DNA of 64,000 nucleotides. It comes from Teredinibacter franksiae. Lineage in GTDB: Bacteria; Pseudomonadota; Gammaproteobacteria; Pseudomonadales; Cellvibrionaceae. The notes under the pieces were generated by a model. The model ran no database searches, was not told where the DNA came from, and worked only from the letters and a program-made list of their open reading frames with translations. The stretch lies in the NCBI RefSeq assembly GCF_014218805.1, contig NZ_JACJUV010000003.1:62001-126000 (forward strand), written 5' to 3'. Below are positions 34,048 through 43,675 of this stretch, piece after piece (position 1 is the first letter of the stretch; each line of letters begins with the position of its first letter). Both the position numbers and the translations under genes were made by a program.

Positions 34048-34962
34048 ATGAAAGTGCACATTCACCTATCTTCACTCAGGCTCCGCCAATACGTTGCACT
34101 AGCTCTATTTGCTTGGTTCCCTATACAAGGCAATACCGCAACAGAATGTGCTGCCGTCAGTTGTGACTGCACCTCATTGCCCTCCGCAACCTGGGTAGAC
34201 ATGTGTGAGAAGCAGGAAAACGCTCTGCAGAAACAATGTAAAAAAACCTCTCTAGACGAAACGGGTTACTGTTCCGTACACGGACCAGATGCCACACGCG
34301 TCACTTTGTCGCTCGATACGGAGAAAACCAGCAGGGAACAATCAAACATCATTAAACTCGTGGGATACAAATCTACTGCCGTACTTTGGTCCATCAACAA
34401 AGACTTGGCGTTTATTGCCCATAAAATCGACAATCACGCATTCGACGCTATCGAGTTGCGATTACGTTTATTGGAACAAAACACCGAACTTCACTTCAAC
34501 ACCCAGAAACAACTGGTGCAACTTCTCAACGAATCAAATAATACCTCGGAAGTAAAAAAGGCCTGGCGCAGTTATTCAATCGATATTGCAGGTATTGCCA
34601 GTCAACTTATAGTAGAAGGTAACCGCCTAAGGGCTTCTACCAAGGACACCGATAAAGCCAAGTCATTGGCTAATGCACTACTGAATTCTGCCGGGGGCCT
34701 TTACGAGCAGGTAGGCTATGCCTACGCGCAAGCCGCCAGCTTTAAAGAGTCAGCTCAAGCATGGAAGCAGGCAGCGACAATAGCAACTAACCTGCTAGAA
34801 ATCGCCAAGCAGAATAAAAAGGCAGACGAAGCTGAATACTTTCGCTATCAGGCCGCCACACGCTTCCTTCGCGCCAGCCAAAACTGGGGGCAAAGCAAAG
34901 AAAAAGAACAAGCGCAAAATGCGCTTGAAAAATCCCAGCAATATATAACGACCAAAGAGTAG
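34048..34962 (+). CDS. Secreted Cys-rich protein with helical C-terminal part, unknown function
   Basis: A 304-residue protein I do not recognise. A positively charged start and hydrophobic stretch (YVALALFAWFPIQGNTA) look like a signal peptide. The first 50 mature residues contain six or more cysteines (ECAAVSCDCTSL, DMCEKQ, KQCKK, GYCSVHG), suggesting disulfides. The remainder is predicted helical with TPR-like repeats (SAGGLYEQVGYAYAQAASFK, AEYFRYQAATRFLRASQNWG). AGGGG lies upstream of the ATG. It precedes a DUF2235 hydrolase by 131 bases on the same strand, so they could be a functional pair. Confidence 0.65.
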   Translation: MKVHIHLSSLRLRQYVALALFAWFPIQGNTATECAAVSCDCTSLPSATWVDMCEKQENALQKQCKKTSLDETGYCSVHGPDATRVTLSLDTEKTSREQSNIIKLVGYKSTAVLWSINKDLAFIAHKIDNHAFDAIELRLRLLEQNTELHFNTQKQLVQLLNESNNTSEVKKAWRSYSIDIAGIASQLIVEGNRLRASTKDTDKAKSLANALLNSAGGLYEQVGYAYAQAASFKESAQAWKQAATIATNLLEIAKQNKKADEAEYFRYQAATRFLRASQNWGQSKEKEQAQNALEKSQQYITTKE

Positions 34963-35093
34963 AGCCGTTACTCGCCACCCCCAAAGGGTAGAATACAAAC
35001 CAAGACCGCTATACTGTTTACTTCAAACAGCCATGTACAGTCTCCTCGCTCCTGTGCATAATGCACAAAAAGAGACTCTGGGGAACAACAATA

Positions 35094-36671
35094 ATGACAA
35101 GAAATATTGTTTTATGCGCAGATGGAACCGGAAGTAAAGGTGGCTATACCCCAGATAGCAATGTATACAAAACTTACCACGCTATCGATATCCACGATAA
35201 CGACATCGAACAAATCACCTTCTACGACAATGGCGTAGGCTCATCATCCAATAAAATCTTACGTGCAATTGCGGGCGCATTTGGCTTTGGTTTTGAGCGC
35301 AATGTATGCGACCTCTACACCTTTCTCAGTAAAAACTACAATTCAGAGCAAGACAAAGTATACCTGTTTGGTTTCAGCCGTGGAGCGGCAACCGTTCGCG
35401 CTCTCAATGGTTTTATTTACGATTGCGGCCTGCTCGATGCACGCAATGAAACCAGCGATCGAAAACTCAAAGCTCAAGTTAAAAACCTTATAGGCGCCTA
35501 TAAATCCCGAAAAGCCCAACTCAAGCGACAAGGCAAAACAACATCGCGCCCCATACCGTTAGCTGAAAGCATCAAAGGTATTTCACTCGAACGACGTGAT
35601 ATTAAAATCGAATTTATTGGTGCCTGGGATACCGTTGCAGCACTGGGAATGCCTAAAAAAACGGATGTCACAGGCCCCATCTCATGGCTGATTGACAATA
35701 CACTCCAAGGCCTAGACAACCTGCTGAACCACTTTTTCCATTACCGGAACTATAAACTGCAGCTCACACCAAACGTAAAGCAGGCTTTTCAGGCCCTTTC
35801 TATAGATGATGCAAGAACATCTTTCTGGCCGCGTATTTGGAACGAGCTTGACGAAACAATAGTCCAGGCCAAGGTAACCGTAGAACAAGTATGGTTTACG
35901 GGCAGCCATACCGATGTAGGTGGTGGTTACAATCGCCGCGGTATAACCAATGTTCCCCTACTCTGGATATTGGAGAAGGCGACTCAAGCCGGGCTAAAAC
36001 TGATAAATGGCTCACTGGATAGCATACGGGCGGCAGCAAATGCGCACGACATAATGCATGACTCACGTAGCGGGTTAGGCATGTTTTATCGATATCATCC
36101 AAGGGAAATTCACAGCCTTTGCCATAATGAAAAAAACCAAAAACCGATGATGGAACATATAAAAATACACGAGGCCGTGCTTAGTCGTATGCATTATCGA
36201 ACGGCTGGTTATGCACCCATTTTGCTACCCAATACATTCGAGGTTGTCAACAATCAAGCTCAGCCACTGAAGCCTATCGATGTTTCCAGTAACAAGTCAT
36301 GGCATACCTCTACACGCTCCATTCAATACTGCATCGAGCTACTTAAAGAGCTTTACATTCTTCAACTACTCATAGTTATAGCGATTGTCGGCTACGCCGA
36401 ATACCTAAATCAGTATTGCACCGAACCAGCAGCCCTTTTAGATGGCTGGCGAGCTTGGATTGCAGAGGGGACCAAATGGCTACTACCCGACTTTTTCAAC
36501 AAAGCTGTAGACCACTGGCTAACACATAGCGCGATATTTTTTACTAGCATTACGGTTATTACGGGCTGGATTGGGTTACAAATCACAACAAATGTACGAA
36601 TGATAAAACACGCTGAAAACAAACGTCTTATTATTCGAGATGAATACCAATGCTCGCAAACCTCTAAATAG
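35094..36671 (+). CDS. DUF2235 alpha/beta hydrolase with C-terminal membrane helices
   Basis: A 525-residue protein. The ATG at 35094 has GGGGAA upstream and begins directly with the family start MTRNIVLCADGTGSKGG; an ATG at 35061 has no ribosome binding site. The nucleophile motif GFSRGAATVRAL contains Ser95; WDTVAALG and GSHTDVGGGY provide the likely Asp and His. DUF2235 includes the type VI secretion phospholipases Tle1, but many members are not effectors. Unlike Tle1 this protein ends with two hydrophobic segments (YILQLLIVIAIVGYAEYL and FFTSITVITGWIGL), which would fix it in the inner membrane. No T6SS genes are in the window. Confidence 0.85.
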   Translation: MTRNIVLCADGTGSKGGYTPDSNVYKTYHAIDIHDNDIEQITFYDNGVGSSSNKILRAIAGAFGFGFERNVCDLYTFLSKNYNSEQDKVYLFGFSRGAATVRALNGFIYDCGLLDARNETSDRKLKAQVKNLIGAYKSRKAQLKRQGKTTSRPIPLAESIKGISLERRDIKIEFIGAWDTVAALGMPKKTDVTGPISWLIDNTLQGLDNLLNHFFHYRNYKLQLTPNVKQAFQALSIDDARTSFWPRIWNELDETIVQAKVTVEQVWFTGSHTDVGGGYNRRGITNVPLLWILEKATQAGLKLINGSLDSIRAAANAHDIMHDSRSGLGMFYRYHPREIHSLCHNEKNQKPMMEHIKIHEAVLSRMHYRTAGYAPILLPNTFEVVNNQAQPLKPIDVSSNKSWHTSTRSIQYCIELLKELYILQLLIVIAIVGYAEYLNQYCTEPAALLDGWRAWIAEGTKWLLPDFFNKAVDHWLTHSAIFFTSITVITGWIGLQITTNVRMIKHAENKRLIIRDEYQCSQTSK

Positions 36672-36690
36672 TTTCAAAAGATAAAAGCTG

Positions 36691-37515
36691 TTAACGTATT
36701 TCAATTAATACAGTATTAGGATCTTCAATAATACGCAGCTTTTTACTCATAAACTCTTCTAAAAGAGCTTTATAACGACCATCAGCAATTATAGATTCAA
36801 AACTCGAACCCAGACGATTGGCAAGTTTTTCTTGTTTCCGCCCCACAACTAAATAAGTGTAAAACGGGTAGTGAAGCATCAGCTTAGGCACTACGGCAAA
36901 ATCATTCGTTAAACTATTAATGTCCTTTAACGTGCCGTCAACTTCGGTTATACCAAGGGGAACACAATCAAAACGTTTTCGCTTGAGCATTGGGAACAAG
37001 CTATGGAAGGTTTGCGCCTCAATAACTCTAACACCATTTTTCCGATAAAATCTATTATCAAGCCAGTTTTCCCCCTGCCCCACTTTAAATTTTTTCAGGT
37101 CTGCCAGCGAACGAATTCTCGAAAAATCATCCAATCGATCGCGGTGAACAATCAATTGTCGATAACCAAGAAAGCCATTCCAAATTGGATAAGGCACGCT
37201 AATAAATTGTGTTTTCTTTTCATGCTGTTGATCCCACTGAGGTACTAAAGCAAAATCAAAGCGGCCATCTTCAATACGCTTCAAGCCTTCAAATCGGGAA
37301 TACTGAACGGAATGAACGTCGAGTTCATAGGGGCCAAAACGATTTTCACTTTCTGCAAGCAGTAGTTCTATCAGCTTGGTTTCATAGCCAAGGCGCGCAG
37401 GCGAACTACCCCCGGCCCAAAGCCTGTACTTGTCAGGTGCGCCTGCCTGCTCAGTAGCTAGCGTGTTTACGCCGCAGAGCAATAGCACTAAAAAGTTGAA
37501 ATATTTGAATGCCAT
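36691..37515 (-). CDS. Periplasmic solute-binding protein (family 3-like), paralogue 1
   Basis: A 274-residue exported protein; the start at 37515 (MAFKYFNFLVLLLCGVNTLA) gives a signal peptide and matches the length of the next paralogue, although no strong ribosome binding site is seen; an open frame continues to 37701. The fold is that of family 3 amino-acid-type binding proteins. Shared landmarks with the neighbour: WAGGSSPARLGYE, FGPYELDVH, WNGFLGYRQLIV, KVGQGENWLDN and RFDCVPLGITEVD. No ABC permease or ATPase is adjacent, so it may be a sensor-type or orphan binding protein. Confidence 0.75.
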   Translation of the reverse strand: MAFKYFNFLVLLLCGVNTLATEQAGAPDKYRLWAGGSSPARLGYETKLIELLLAESENRFGPYELDVHSVQYSRFEGLKRIEDGRFDFALVPQWDQQHEKKTQFISVPYPIWNGFLGYRQLIVHRDRLDDFSRIRSLADLKKFKVGQGENWLDNRFYRKNGVRVIEAQTFHSLFPMLKRKRFDCVPLGITEVDGTLKDINSLTNDFAVVPKLMLHYPFYTYLVVGRKQEKLANRLGSSFESIIADGRYKALLEEFMSKKLRIIEDPNTVLIEIR

Positions 37516-37835
37516 ACGCTGGCACACCACTCTAAAATTCACCAAGACCAGGCGTGCTAAGAAGAACACACAAAGCCACGTTATTCTGATCAGCAATAGA
37601 TATGCAGGTAAGGAAATGCTATTTATCAACTGGGCTAATAGACCAGTATAGTTACTTCGAGTAATTGACAAGGCGTCATATAACCAAAAAATTGGCCGCA
37701 TCGCGCCCCACTTAAACTAAGTTATATACGACGCGCTAGATGGGCGGGAATAGTTGGGGAATGTTGCAAGATCGAATAATGTACTTGGAAATAATCTAAG
37801 CCTATCAACGCAGGCAAACAGAGCAAAGACGGCAA
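37516..37835. other. Gap between the two binding-protein genes
   Basis: About 320 bases. Its left part stays open in the frame of paralogue 1 and would encode hydrophobic sequence unlike paralogue 2; I treat it as non-coding. No hairpin or operator was recognised. Confidence 0.4.
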
Positions 37836-38657
37836 CTAATTCAAATCGAGAATAACTACCCCTGGATGATCAAGCTTCTTGAGCTTATCTTGCATAAAAT
37901 TTTCCAATAGCACTTTACGTTTACCATTGGCTTTTACTATTTCAAACCCAGCGGATAAGCGCTTCGCCAACTGTGGTTTATAAGCGCTAACCATTAGGTA
38001 CGCTTCCAATGGGTATCGCAGAATCAAATTTGGCACGATCACAAAATCACCACCCTGGCTATTTTGCTCCTGCACAGTGGCATCCACTTCGTTAATACCC
38101 AGGGGTACACAGTCAAAACGGTTGTGCTTCAACATACTGAACAGAGCCGAAAAAGTTTTGGCTTCAACCAGTTTAACGCCGTTTCTGGCGTAAAACTGGT
38201 TATCTCGCCAGTTTTCTCCCTGCCCAATCTTAAATTGCCGCAGGGAAGCCAATGACTCCACGCCTTCAAATTCTGCCAAACGGTGCTTACGTACAACAAT
38301 CTGCCGGTAACCCAAATAGCCGTTCCAGATCTTATGGGGAATACGCCTGATTTTCGTATTCTCCGGTATGGTGCCTTTACCGTCGGGCGCTATAACAAAA
38401 TCAAATTTGCCTTTATCAATACGCTCATAAGACTCAAGATAACTGTGTTCCAACTGATGTACGTGTAACTCATACGGCCCGTACTGCGCTAGAGTTTCGT
38501 CGAGCAAAAGCCTAATTAAAGGAAGTTCGTAGCCCAACCTCGCGGGTGAATTAGATCCAGCCCACAGATGGTAAACAGCTGTCGGCGGTGTGTCCGCTGC
38601 ACTACAAATAGACATGAGGCAGAAAGCCAGTATTGACAATATAATACGTAACATCAT
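37836..38657 (-). CDS. Periplasmic solute-binding protein (family 3-like), paralogue 2
   Basis: A 273-residue exported protein with a signal peptide (MMLRIILSILAFCLMSICSA). It is clearly homologous to the protein encoded at 36691-37515 through its whole length (WAGSNSPARLGYE, YGPYELHVH, WNGYLGYRQIVV, KIGQGENWRDNQFY, RFDCVPLGINEVD). The pair results from tandem duplication. The ligand is unknown, and no transport partner is present. Confidence 0.85.
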   Translation of the reverse strand: MMLRIILSILAFCLMSICSAADTPPTAVYHLWAGSNSPARLGYELPLIRLLLDETLAQYGPYELHVHQLEHSYLESYERIDKGKFDFVIAPDGKGTIPENTKIRRIPHKIWNGYLGYRQIVVRKHRLAEFEGVESLASLRQFKIGQGENWRDNQFYARNGVKLVEAKTFSALFSMLKHNRFDCVPLGINEVDATVQEQNSQGGDFVIVPNLILRYPLEAYLMVSAYKPQLAKRLSAGFEIVKANGKRKVLLENFMQDKLKKLDHPGVVILDLN

Positions 38658-38670
38658 AACTGTCTGGTCT

Positions 38671-38694
38671 AGGGAACCTCTAATTTAGTCTGCG
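38671..38694. repeat. Fragment of the AGGG intergenic element
   Basis: AGGGAACCTCTAATTTAG followed by TCTGCG resembles the left end of copies B and C (AGGGC..CTCTATTAATT..CTCTGCGCG) with a shortened middle. Confidence 0.35.
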
Positions 38695-38849
38695 TAACCT
38701 ATAGACAACTCTCGCGCGTAAAAGCTTGAGCTTCGGAGAAAACATTAACCCCACAAATCATAATTATAGTCGAATGAAAAAAGTGCCATACTTCTATTTG
38801 TAGAAGATGTCTTTTTCTCTGTATATTCGTATACAAGGAGCACCAGGGG

Positions 38850-40526
38850 ATGCACTACCTGATCGACGCCATCGTTTTACTGGCTGCAGCGGTTATCACC
38901 GTTCCTGTATTCCAGGCACTTAGGCTGGGTGCCATTCCGGGCTTCCTACTCGCAGGGGTAGCACTGGGCCCTTCAGGCATCGGTTACTTTAGTAATTTTA
39001 ACGACATACAACACCTCGCCGAGCTGGGTATTGTGTTTTTGCTGTTTGTCATTGGTATAGAAATTAGGCCTACGCACTTTTGGCAAATGCGACGCCATGT
39101 CTTTGGCCTTGGCATCTGCCAGTTGGCGCTTACTGCGCTGGTAATTACTTACTTAGTATATGAACTACTTAACGTCAGGCTCGGTATTGCATTGCTTATA
39201 GGAGCGGCACTCGCGCTCTCCTCTACAGCTTTTGTCTTGCAATTACTCACCGAGCATCGAGCACTCAACACCCAACACGGACGCCCAGCGGTGGCCGTGC
39301 TGTTATTGCAGGATATCGCGGTCGTACCGCTATTAGCCTATATCGCGATACTCAACCGGGGCGAATACAGTATCGCTGTGGATGTAATACTGGCGTTTGT
39401 AGAGTCTGTTGCCATTATTTTATTAGTTGTACTCCTCGCCCGCTATGTACTAAACCCCCTGTTAAGATTACTCGCGCGCTTCGCCTCCAACGATATTTTT
39501 ACTGTTTTTGCGCTGCTACTGGTATTGGGCTTCGCAGGCCTATTCGAAAATGCCGGCTTCTCCATGGCCATGGGGGCATTTGTAGCCGGCCTGCTAATCG
39601 CCGACTCATCTTTCCGTCACCAAATTATTGCCGAAGTAGAACCCTTTCGTATGCTATTGCTCGGCTTGTTTTTTATCACCATGGGTATGTCCCTGAATAT
39701 CGAGATGCTCTTCCTCTACCCAGGCGAACTCGCCGCCAGCCTGCTATGCCTAATTACGGTTAAGTTTTTCGTCCTATTACCCCTAGCACGAGCATTTAAA
39801 GTACCATCGCAAGCGGCCATTGCGCTCTCGCTGCAATTGGCCCAAAGCGGTGAGTTTGCACTTGTGCTATTTGGCACCGCCTATGCAGTAGGCATACTCG
39901 AAACCACGCTATTCCAACCCCTGCTGATACTTGTACTACTCAGCATGCTGATCACACCTGCGTTAGATGCCTGTGCCCGCCACATCATAGCGCGCACCAA
40001 AACCCCAATAACGGAGCCGCTAACAACACCGCAAAACGCGTCGCCGGGCATATTGATAGCCGGGTATGGGCGTATGGGGCACCGTATTGGCGAACTGCTT
40101 GAACGCTTAAACGTGCCCTATATCGCCATCGACAATAACGTCAGTATTGTCGAACAAGCCACGGCTCAAGGTAAGCCGGTTTATTTTGGTGAAGCACAAA
40201 AACCTGAAGTACTCAAAGCGGCTGGGGCAAGTAAAGCCCCATTGGCGATTGTTGCCATAGACAATTTAGAAGGCGCAGAACGGGTCGTCGCTTCCCTGCG
40301 TGTTGCCTTTCCTAAGCTGCCAATATTTGCCCGCGGTCACAACCGCTCCCGGTGTAAAGAACTGCGTAGCCAGGGTGCCAATATCACCGTTTCTGAAACC
40401 TTTGAAGCCAGCGCCGAAATAGCCCATGAAGCGCTGCTTAGCATAGGCGTCAACAAAGACCGTATCGAACGCACCATGGTGCAGTTTAAAAAAGACTATT
40501 ACGCCGAAATTGGGCAAACGCGATAA
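38850..40526 (+). CDS. Kef-type cation:proton antiporter (CPA2) with RCK domain
   Basis: A 558-residue transporter. The first about 380 residues form some 12 helices with CPA2 features (GFLLAGVALGPSGIGY, SSTAFVLQLL, LLLQDIAVVPLL, MAMGAFVAGLLIADS). The C-terminal part (about 398-515) is an RCK/TrkA-N nucleotide-binding domain with GYGRMGHRIG and a terminal acidic residue of the strand (AIDNN). It probably exports K+ or Na+ in exchange for protons; KefB/C-type control by glutathione adducts is possible but not shown. AAGGAG precedes the ATG. Confidence 0.9.
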   Translation: MHYLIDAIVLLAAAVITVPVFQALRLGAIPGFLLAGVALGPSGIGYFSNFNDIQHLAELGIVFLLFVIGIEIRPTHFWQMRRHVFGLGICQLALTALVITYLVYELLNVRLGIALLIGAALALSSTAFVLQLLTEHRALNTQHGRPAVAVLLLQDIAVVPLLAYIAILNRGEYSIAVDVILAFVESVAIILLVVLLARYVLNPLLRLLARFASNDIFTVFALLLVLGFAGLFENAGFSMAMGAFVAGLLIADSSFRHQIIAEVEPFRMLLLGLFFITMGMSLNIEMLFLYPGELAASLLCLITVKFFVLLPLARAFKVPSQAAIALSLQLAQSGEFALVLFGTAYAVGILETTLFQPLLILVLLSMLITPALDACARHIIARTKTPITEPLTTPQNASPGILIAGYGRMGHRIGELLERLNVPYIAIDNNVSIVEQATAQGKPVYFGEAQKPEVLKAAGASKAPLAIVAIDNLEGAERVVASLRVAFPKLPIFARGHNRSRCKELRSQGANITVSETFEASAEIAHEALLSIGVNKDRIERTMVQFKKDYYAEIGQTR

Positions 40527-40551
40527 TAAAAAGCACAAGCATAGCCATAAA

Positions 40552-40567
40552 CTGTTTATTTATACAG
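40552..40567 (+). promoter_or_regulatory. LexA box upstream of dnaE2
   Basis: CTGT-TTATTTAT-ACAG is an exact CTGT-N8-ACAG SOS box, ending 12 bases before the dnaE2 ATG, so the repressor would cover the promoter or transcript start. Confidence 0.88.
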
Positions 40568-40579
40568 TATACTTAAGCT

Positions 40580-43500
40580 ATGCTCTATGTCCCCATTAAC
40601 ACCCGCAGTAATTACAGTTTTCTTAAAGGTGCTTCACACCCTCAGGAGTTAATTGAACGCGCCGCTAAATTAGGTTTTAAGGCCATAGCCCTTACCGACG
40701 AATGCTCCCTTGCGGGCATCGTAAAAGCCCATATCACCGCCAAAGATACAGGCATCAAACTCATTGTTGGCAGCAGCTTTACCTTATCTAACGGTTGCCA
40801 ACTCATCGCTATAGCGCCCCATCGCCAAGCCTATAGCGAACTCTCCGGGTTTATTACCCTCGCCCGCCGGCGTGCACAAAAAGGCGAATATGACGCTCAT
40901 ATGGAGGACTTACGCTTTCGTTTACAAACCTGTTTGATTATTTGGCTCCCCAATACCGATACCGGTACCCCTGAAATGACAGCAGAACTACACGGCGCAT
41001 TTCGCCAACGTTTATGGATCGGGGTTTGCCATCAACTACACGGCGCAGAGCAAGTATTATTTGAGCGCTGGCAACAATTAAGCCAACAATATCAAACCCC
41101 GCTCGTCGCCTGCGACCCAATCGTTATGCACTGCGCCAGCCGTAAGCCGCTGCAGGATGTGCTCACCGCAATTCGTCATAACACCAGCATTTCGACACTG
41201 GGTACTCGCCTGCAAAGTAATGCCGAAGCCTGCCTTAAACCTCTAGACAGCTACTACGCACTCTATCCAGCCTCTCTCATTGAGCAAACTCAGGTTATTG
41301 CCGAACAGTGCACATTTTCCCTCGACGAATTACGCTATCAATACCCACAGGAGCTGGTACCTAAAGAGTTAACCCCCATCCAACATGTAAAAAACCTGGT
41401 CATAAAAGGTAAGAAACGCCGTTGGCCACAGGGTGTTCCTCAGTTCGTAGAAGATATTTTAAGAAAAGAGTTAGCTCTAATAGAAGAGCTTCATTACGAA
41501 TATTATTTCCTAACCGTACACGACATTGTGCGTTATGCCCGTGAACAAAACATTCTCTGCCAGGGTCGTGGCTCTGCAGCCAATTCAGTTGTTTGTTACT
41601 GCCTTTTCATAACCGAAATTGCACCAGGACAAATTAATGTTTTATTTGAACGCTTTATCTCCAAAGAACGCAATGAACCACCGGATATCGATGTCGACTT
41701 TGAACACCAAAGACGCGAAGAGGTTATTCAATACATCTATCGAAAATACGGACGAGAACGCGCAGCCCTTGCCGCAACGGTTATCACCTACCGATCACGC
41801 AGCGCTATTCGTGACGTAGGTAAAGCACTAGGGTTGGAACCCGCATTGATTGACCACCTAGCAAAATCGTTAGCTTGGTGGGACAGGTCCGGCGATTTAA
41901 TAGGCCGTATTGAAGCTGCCGGATTAAAACCACAGCAAAAAGTATTGCAGCATTTTTTCACTCTTGTAGAGCAAATACTCGGCTTTCCCCGCCACCTGTC
42001 ACAACACGTTGGCGGCTTTGTGGTGACTCAGGGAAAAATCAGTGATTTAGTGCCCTTGGAAAATGCCAGCATGCCAGATCGCACCATTATTCAATGGGAT
42101 AAATACGACCTGGAAGCCATGGGCCTGTTAAAAATCGATGTTCTAGCGCTGGGAATGTTGACCGCGTTAAGAAAAGCGCTGACCTATGTTCACGCCTACA
42201 ATCCCAGCATAAAATCTCTGGCCGACATTCCGCGAGAGGACCCGGCGACCTACAACATGCTTTCCGCAGCCGACAGTATTGGGGTTTTTCAGGTGGAGTC
42301 GCGCGCGCAAATGTCTATGCTGCCCCGACTTCGGCCACAAAATTTTTACGACTTGGTGATTGAAATAGCCATCGTCCGCCCAGGCCCAATACAAGGTGAT
42401 ATGGTACACCCTTATTTACGCAGACGAGACGGTACGGAACCGGTGAAATACCAAAGCCCGGCGATAAAAGCAGTACTTGAGTCAACACTGGGTGTACCCA
42501 TTTTTCAGGAGCAAGCTATTCGCCTTGCCATGGTGGCAGCAGGCTTTAGTGGTGGCGAAGCCGATAACCTTCGTCGGGCCATGACCAGCTGGGGGAAAAA
42601 CGACAGTCTCCTACAGTTTGAAGAAAAATTTATTCAGGGTATGCTCAACAGAAACTATCCATTAGCATTTGCTCAACGATTGTTTGAACAAATAAAAGGT
42701 TTTGGCGGTTACGGCTTTCCAGAATCACACTCCGCCAGTTTTGCGCTTTTATGTTATGCCTCCTCTTGGCTTAAATGCCATCACCCTGCCGCCTTTTATT
42801 GCGCATTACTGAATAGCCAGCCCATGGGCTTTTATTCACCTTCGCAACTCATCCAAGATGCACGCAGGCACCATATACAAATATGGCCGGTAGACATCAA
42901 TAAAAGCGAATACCAATGCAGTATCGAAGCTAGTGATATAACCGAGTTCCCCTGGGGCATTCGTTTAGGTTTCGTGCAGGTAAAAGCACTGGCAGAAGAA
43001 AAAGCTAAAAGCATAACCGCTAGCCGAAGAGATAAACCGTTTATAAGTATCGAAGAGCTTGCCCATAGAGCCACACTAACACGCGCTGACTTACAAAAAC
43101 TAGCCGCCGCCGACGTTTTACGCAGCATTGCGGGCAATCGACATTTGGCCCTCTGGCATTCCGCTGGAGTTGAACCTCACTCGGAATTATTGTCGGATTC
43201 AAGCACTCAAGTACAAGAAAAATTGTTCACTGCACCCCCCAGTTTAGAAACGGACATCAGCGCCGATATACAAACCACCGGCTTAAGCTTACGTGTTCAC
43301 CCCATGGCTATATTACGTGAAGAATACCCTTTTAATCACTGTAAGCGGCAAATACAATTGGCAAGCATAAGCAATGGCCGTTTTGTTCAGGTTGCTGGCT
43401 TAGTAACCGGTAGACAGCGGCCGGGCACCGCTAAAGGCACGGTATTTTTAACACTGGAAGACGAAACCGGCAACATCAATGTAATAGTGTGGAAAAACAC

Positions 43501-43675
43501 TCAGGAACAATTCCGACAGGTATTACTTACCGCAAAACTCTTAGTTGTAAAAGGTAGGCTGGAAGCCAGCGAACCCAAAAAAGGCCATAGCGTTATTCAC
43601 GTGGTAGCGGGTAAATTATTGGACTATTCTGAACGGCTAAGTAACGTTGAAATTTCATCGAGAGATTTTCACTAA
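40580..43675 (+). CDS. dnaE2: Error-prone DNA polymerase DnaE2 (ImuC)
   Basis: A 1,031-residue C-family polymerase of the DnaE2 class, shorter than replicative DnaE1. Domains: PHP (about 1-210), palm with the catalytic acids in PDIDVDF (Asp369, Asp371, Asp373) preceded by GRGSAANSVVCY, fingers, helix-hairpin-helix and a C-terminal OB fold (VQVAGLVTGRQRPGTAKGTV). In ImuAB/DnaE2 systems it does the lesion bypass synthesis while ImuB links it to the clamp. The LexA box upstream fits SOS induction with imuAB at 30-32.6 kb. The separation of this gene from imuAB by 8 kb is less common than a single operon. An ATG six bases downstream is an alternative start. Confidence 0.95.
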   Translation: MLYVPINTRSNYSFLKGASHPQELIERAAKLGFKAIALTDECSLAGIVKAHITAKDTGIKLIVGSSFTLSNGCQLIAIAPHRQAYSELSGFITLARRRAQKGEYDAHMEDLRFRLQTCLIIWLPNTDTGTPEMTAELHGAFRQRLWIGVCHQLHGAEQVLFERWQQLSQQYQTPLVACDPIVMHCASRKPLQDVLTAIRHNTSISTLGTRLQSNAEACLKPLDSYYALYPASLIEQTQVIAEQCTFSLDELRYQYPQELVPKELTPIQHVKNLVIKGKKRRWPQGVPQFVEDILRKELALIEELHYEYYFLTVHDIVRYAREQNILCQGRGSAANSVVCYCLFITEIAPGQINVLFERFISKERNEPPDIDVDFEHQRREEVIQYIYRKYGRERAALAATVITYRSRSAIRDVGKALGLEPALIDHLAKSLAWWDRSGDLIGRIEAAGLKPQQKVLQHFFTLVEQILGFPRHLSQHVGGFVVTQGKISDLVPLENASMPDRTIIQWDKYDLEAMGLLKIDVLALGMLTALRKALTYVHAYNPSIKSLADIPREDPATYNMLSAADSIGVFQVESRAQMSMLPRLRPQNFYDLVIEIAIVRPGPIQGDMVHPYLRRRDGTEPVKYQSPAIKAVLESTLGVPIFQEQAIRLAMVAAGFSGGEADNLRRAMTSWGKNDSLLQFEEKFIQGMLNRNYPLAFAQRLFEQIKGFGGYGFPESHSASFALLCYASSWLKCHHPAAFYCALLNSQPMGFYSPSQLIQDARRHHIQIWPVDINKSEYQCSIEASDITEFPWGIRLGFVQVKALAEEKAKSITASRRDKPFISIEELAHRATLTRADLQKLAAADVLRSIAGNRHLALWHSAGVEPHSELLSDSSTQVQEKLFTAPPSLETDISADIQTTGLSLRVHPMAILREEYPFNHCKRQIQLASISNGRFVQVAGLVTGRQRPGTAKGTVFLTLEDETGNINVIVWKNTQEQFRQVLLTAKLLVVKGRLEASEPKKGHSVIHVVAGKLLDYSERLSNVEISSRDFH

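Noticed and set aside
35014..35030. LexA box upstream of the DUF2235 gene
   Set aside because: CTGT and ACAG are separated by nine bases, not eight, so it does not fit the SOS consensus.
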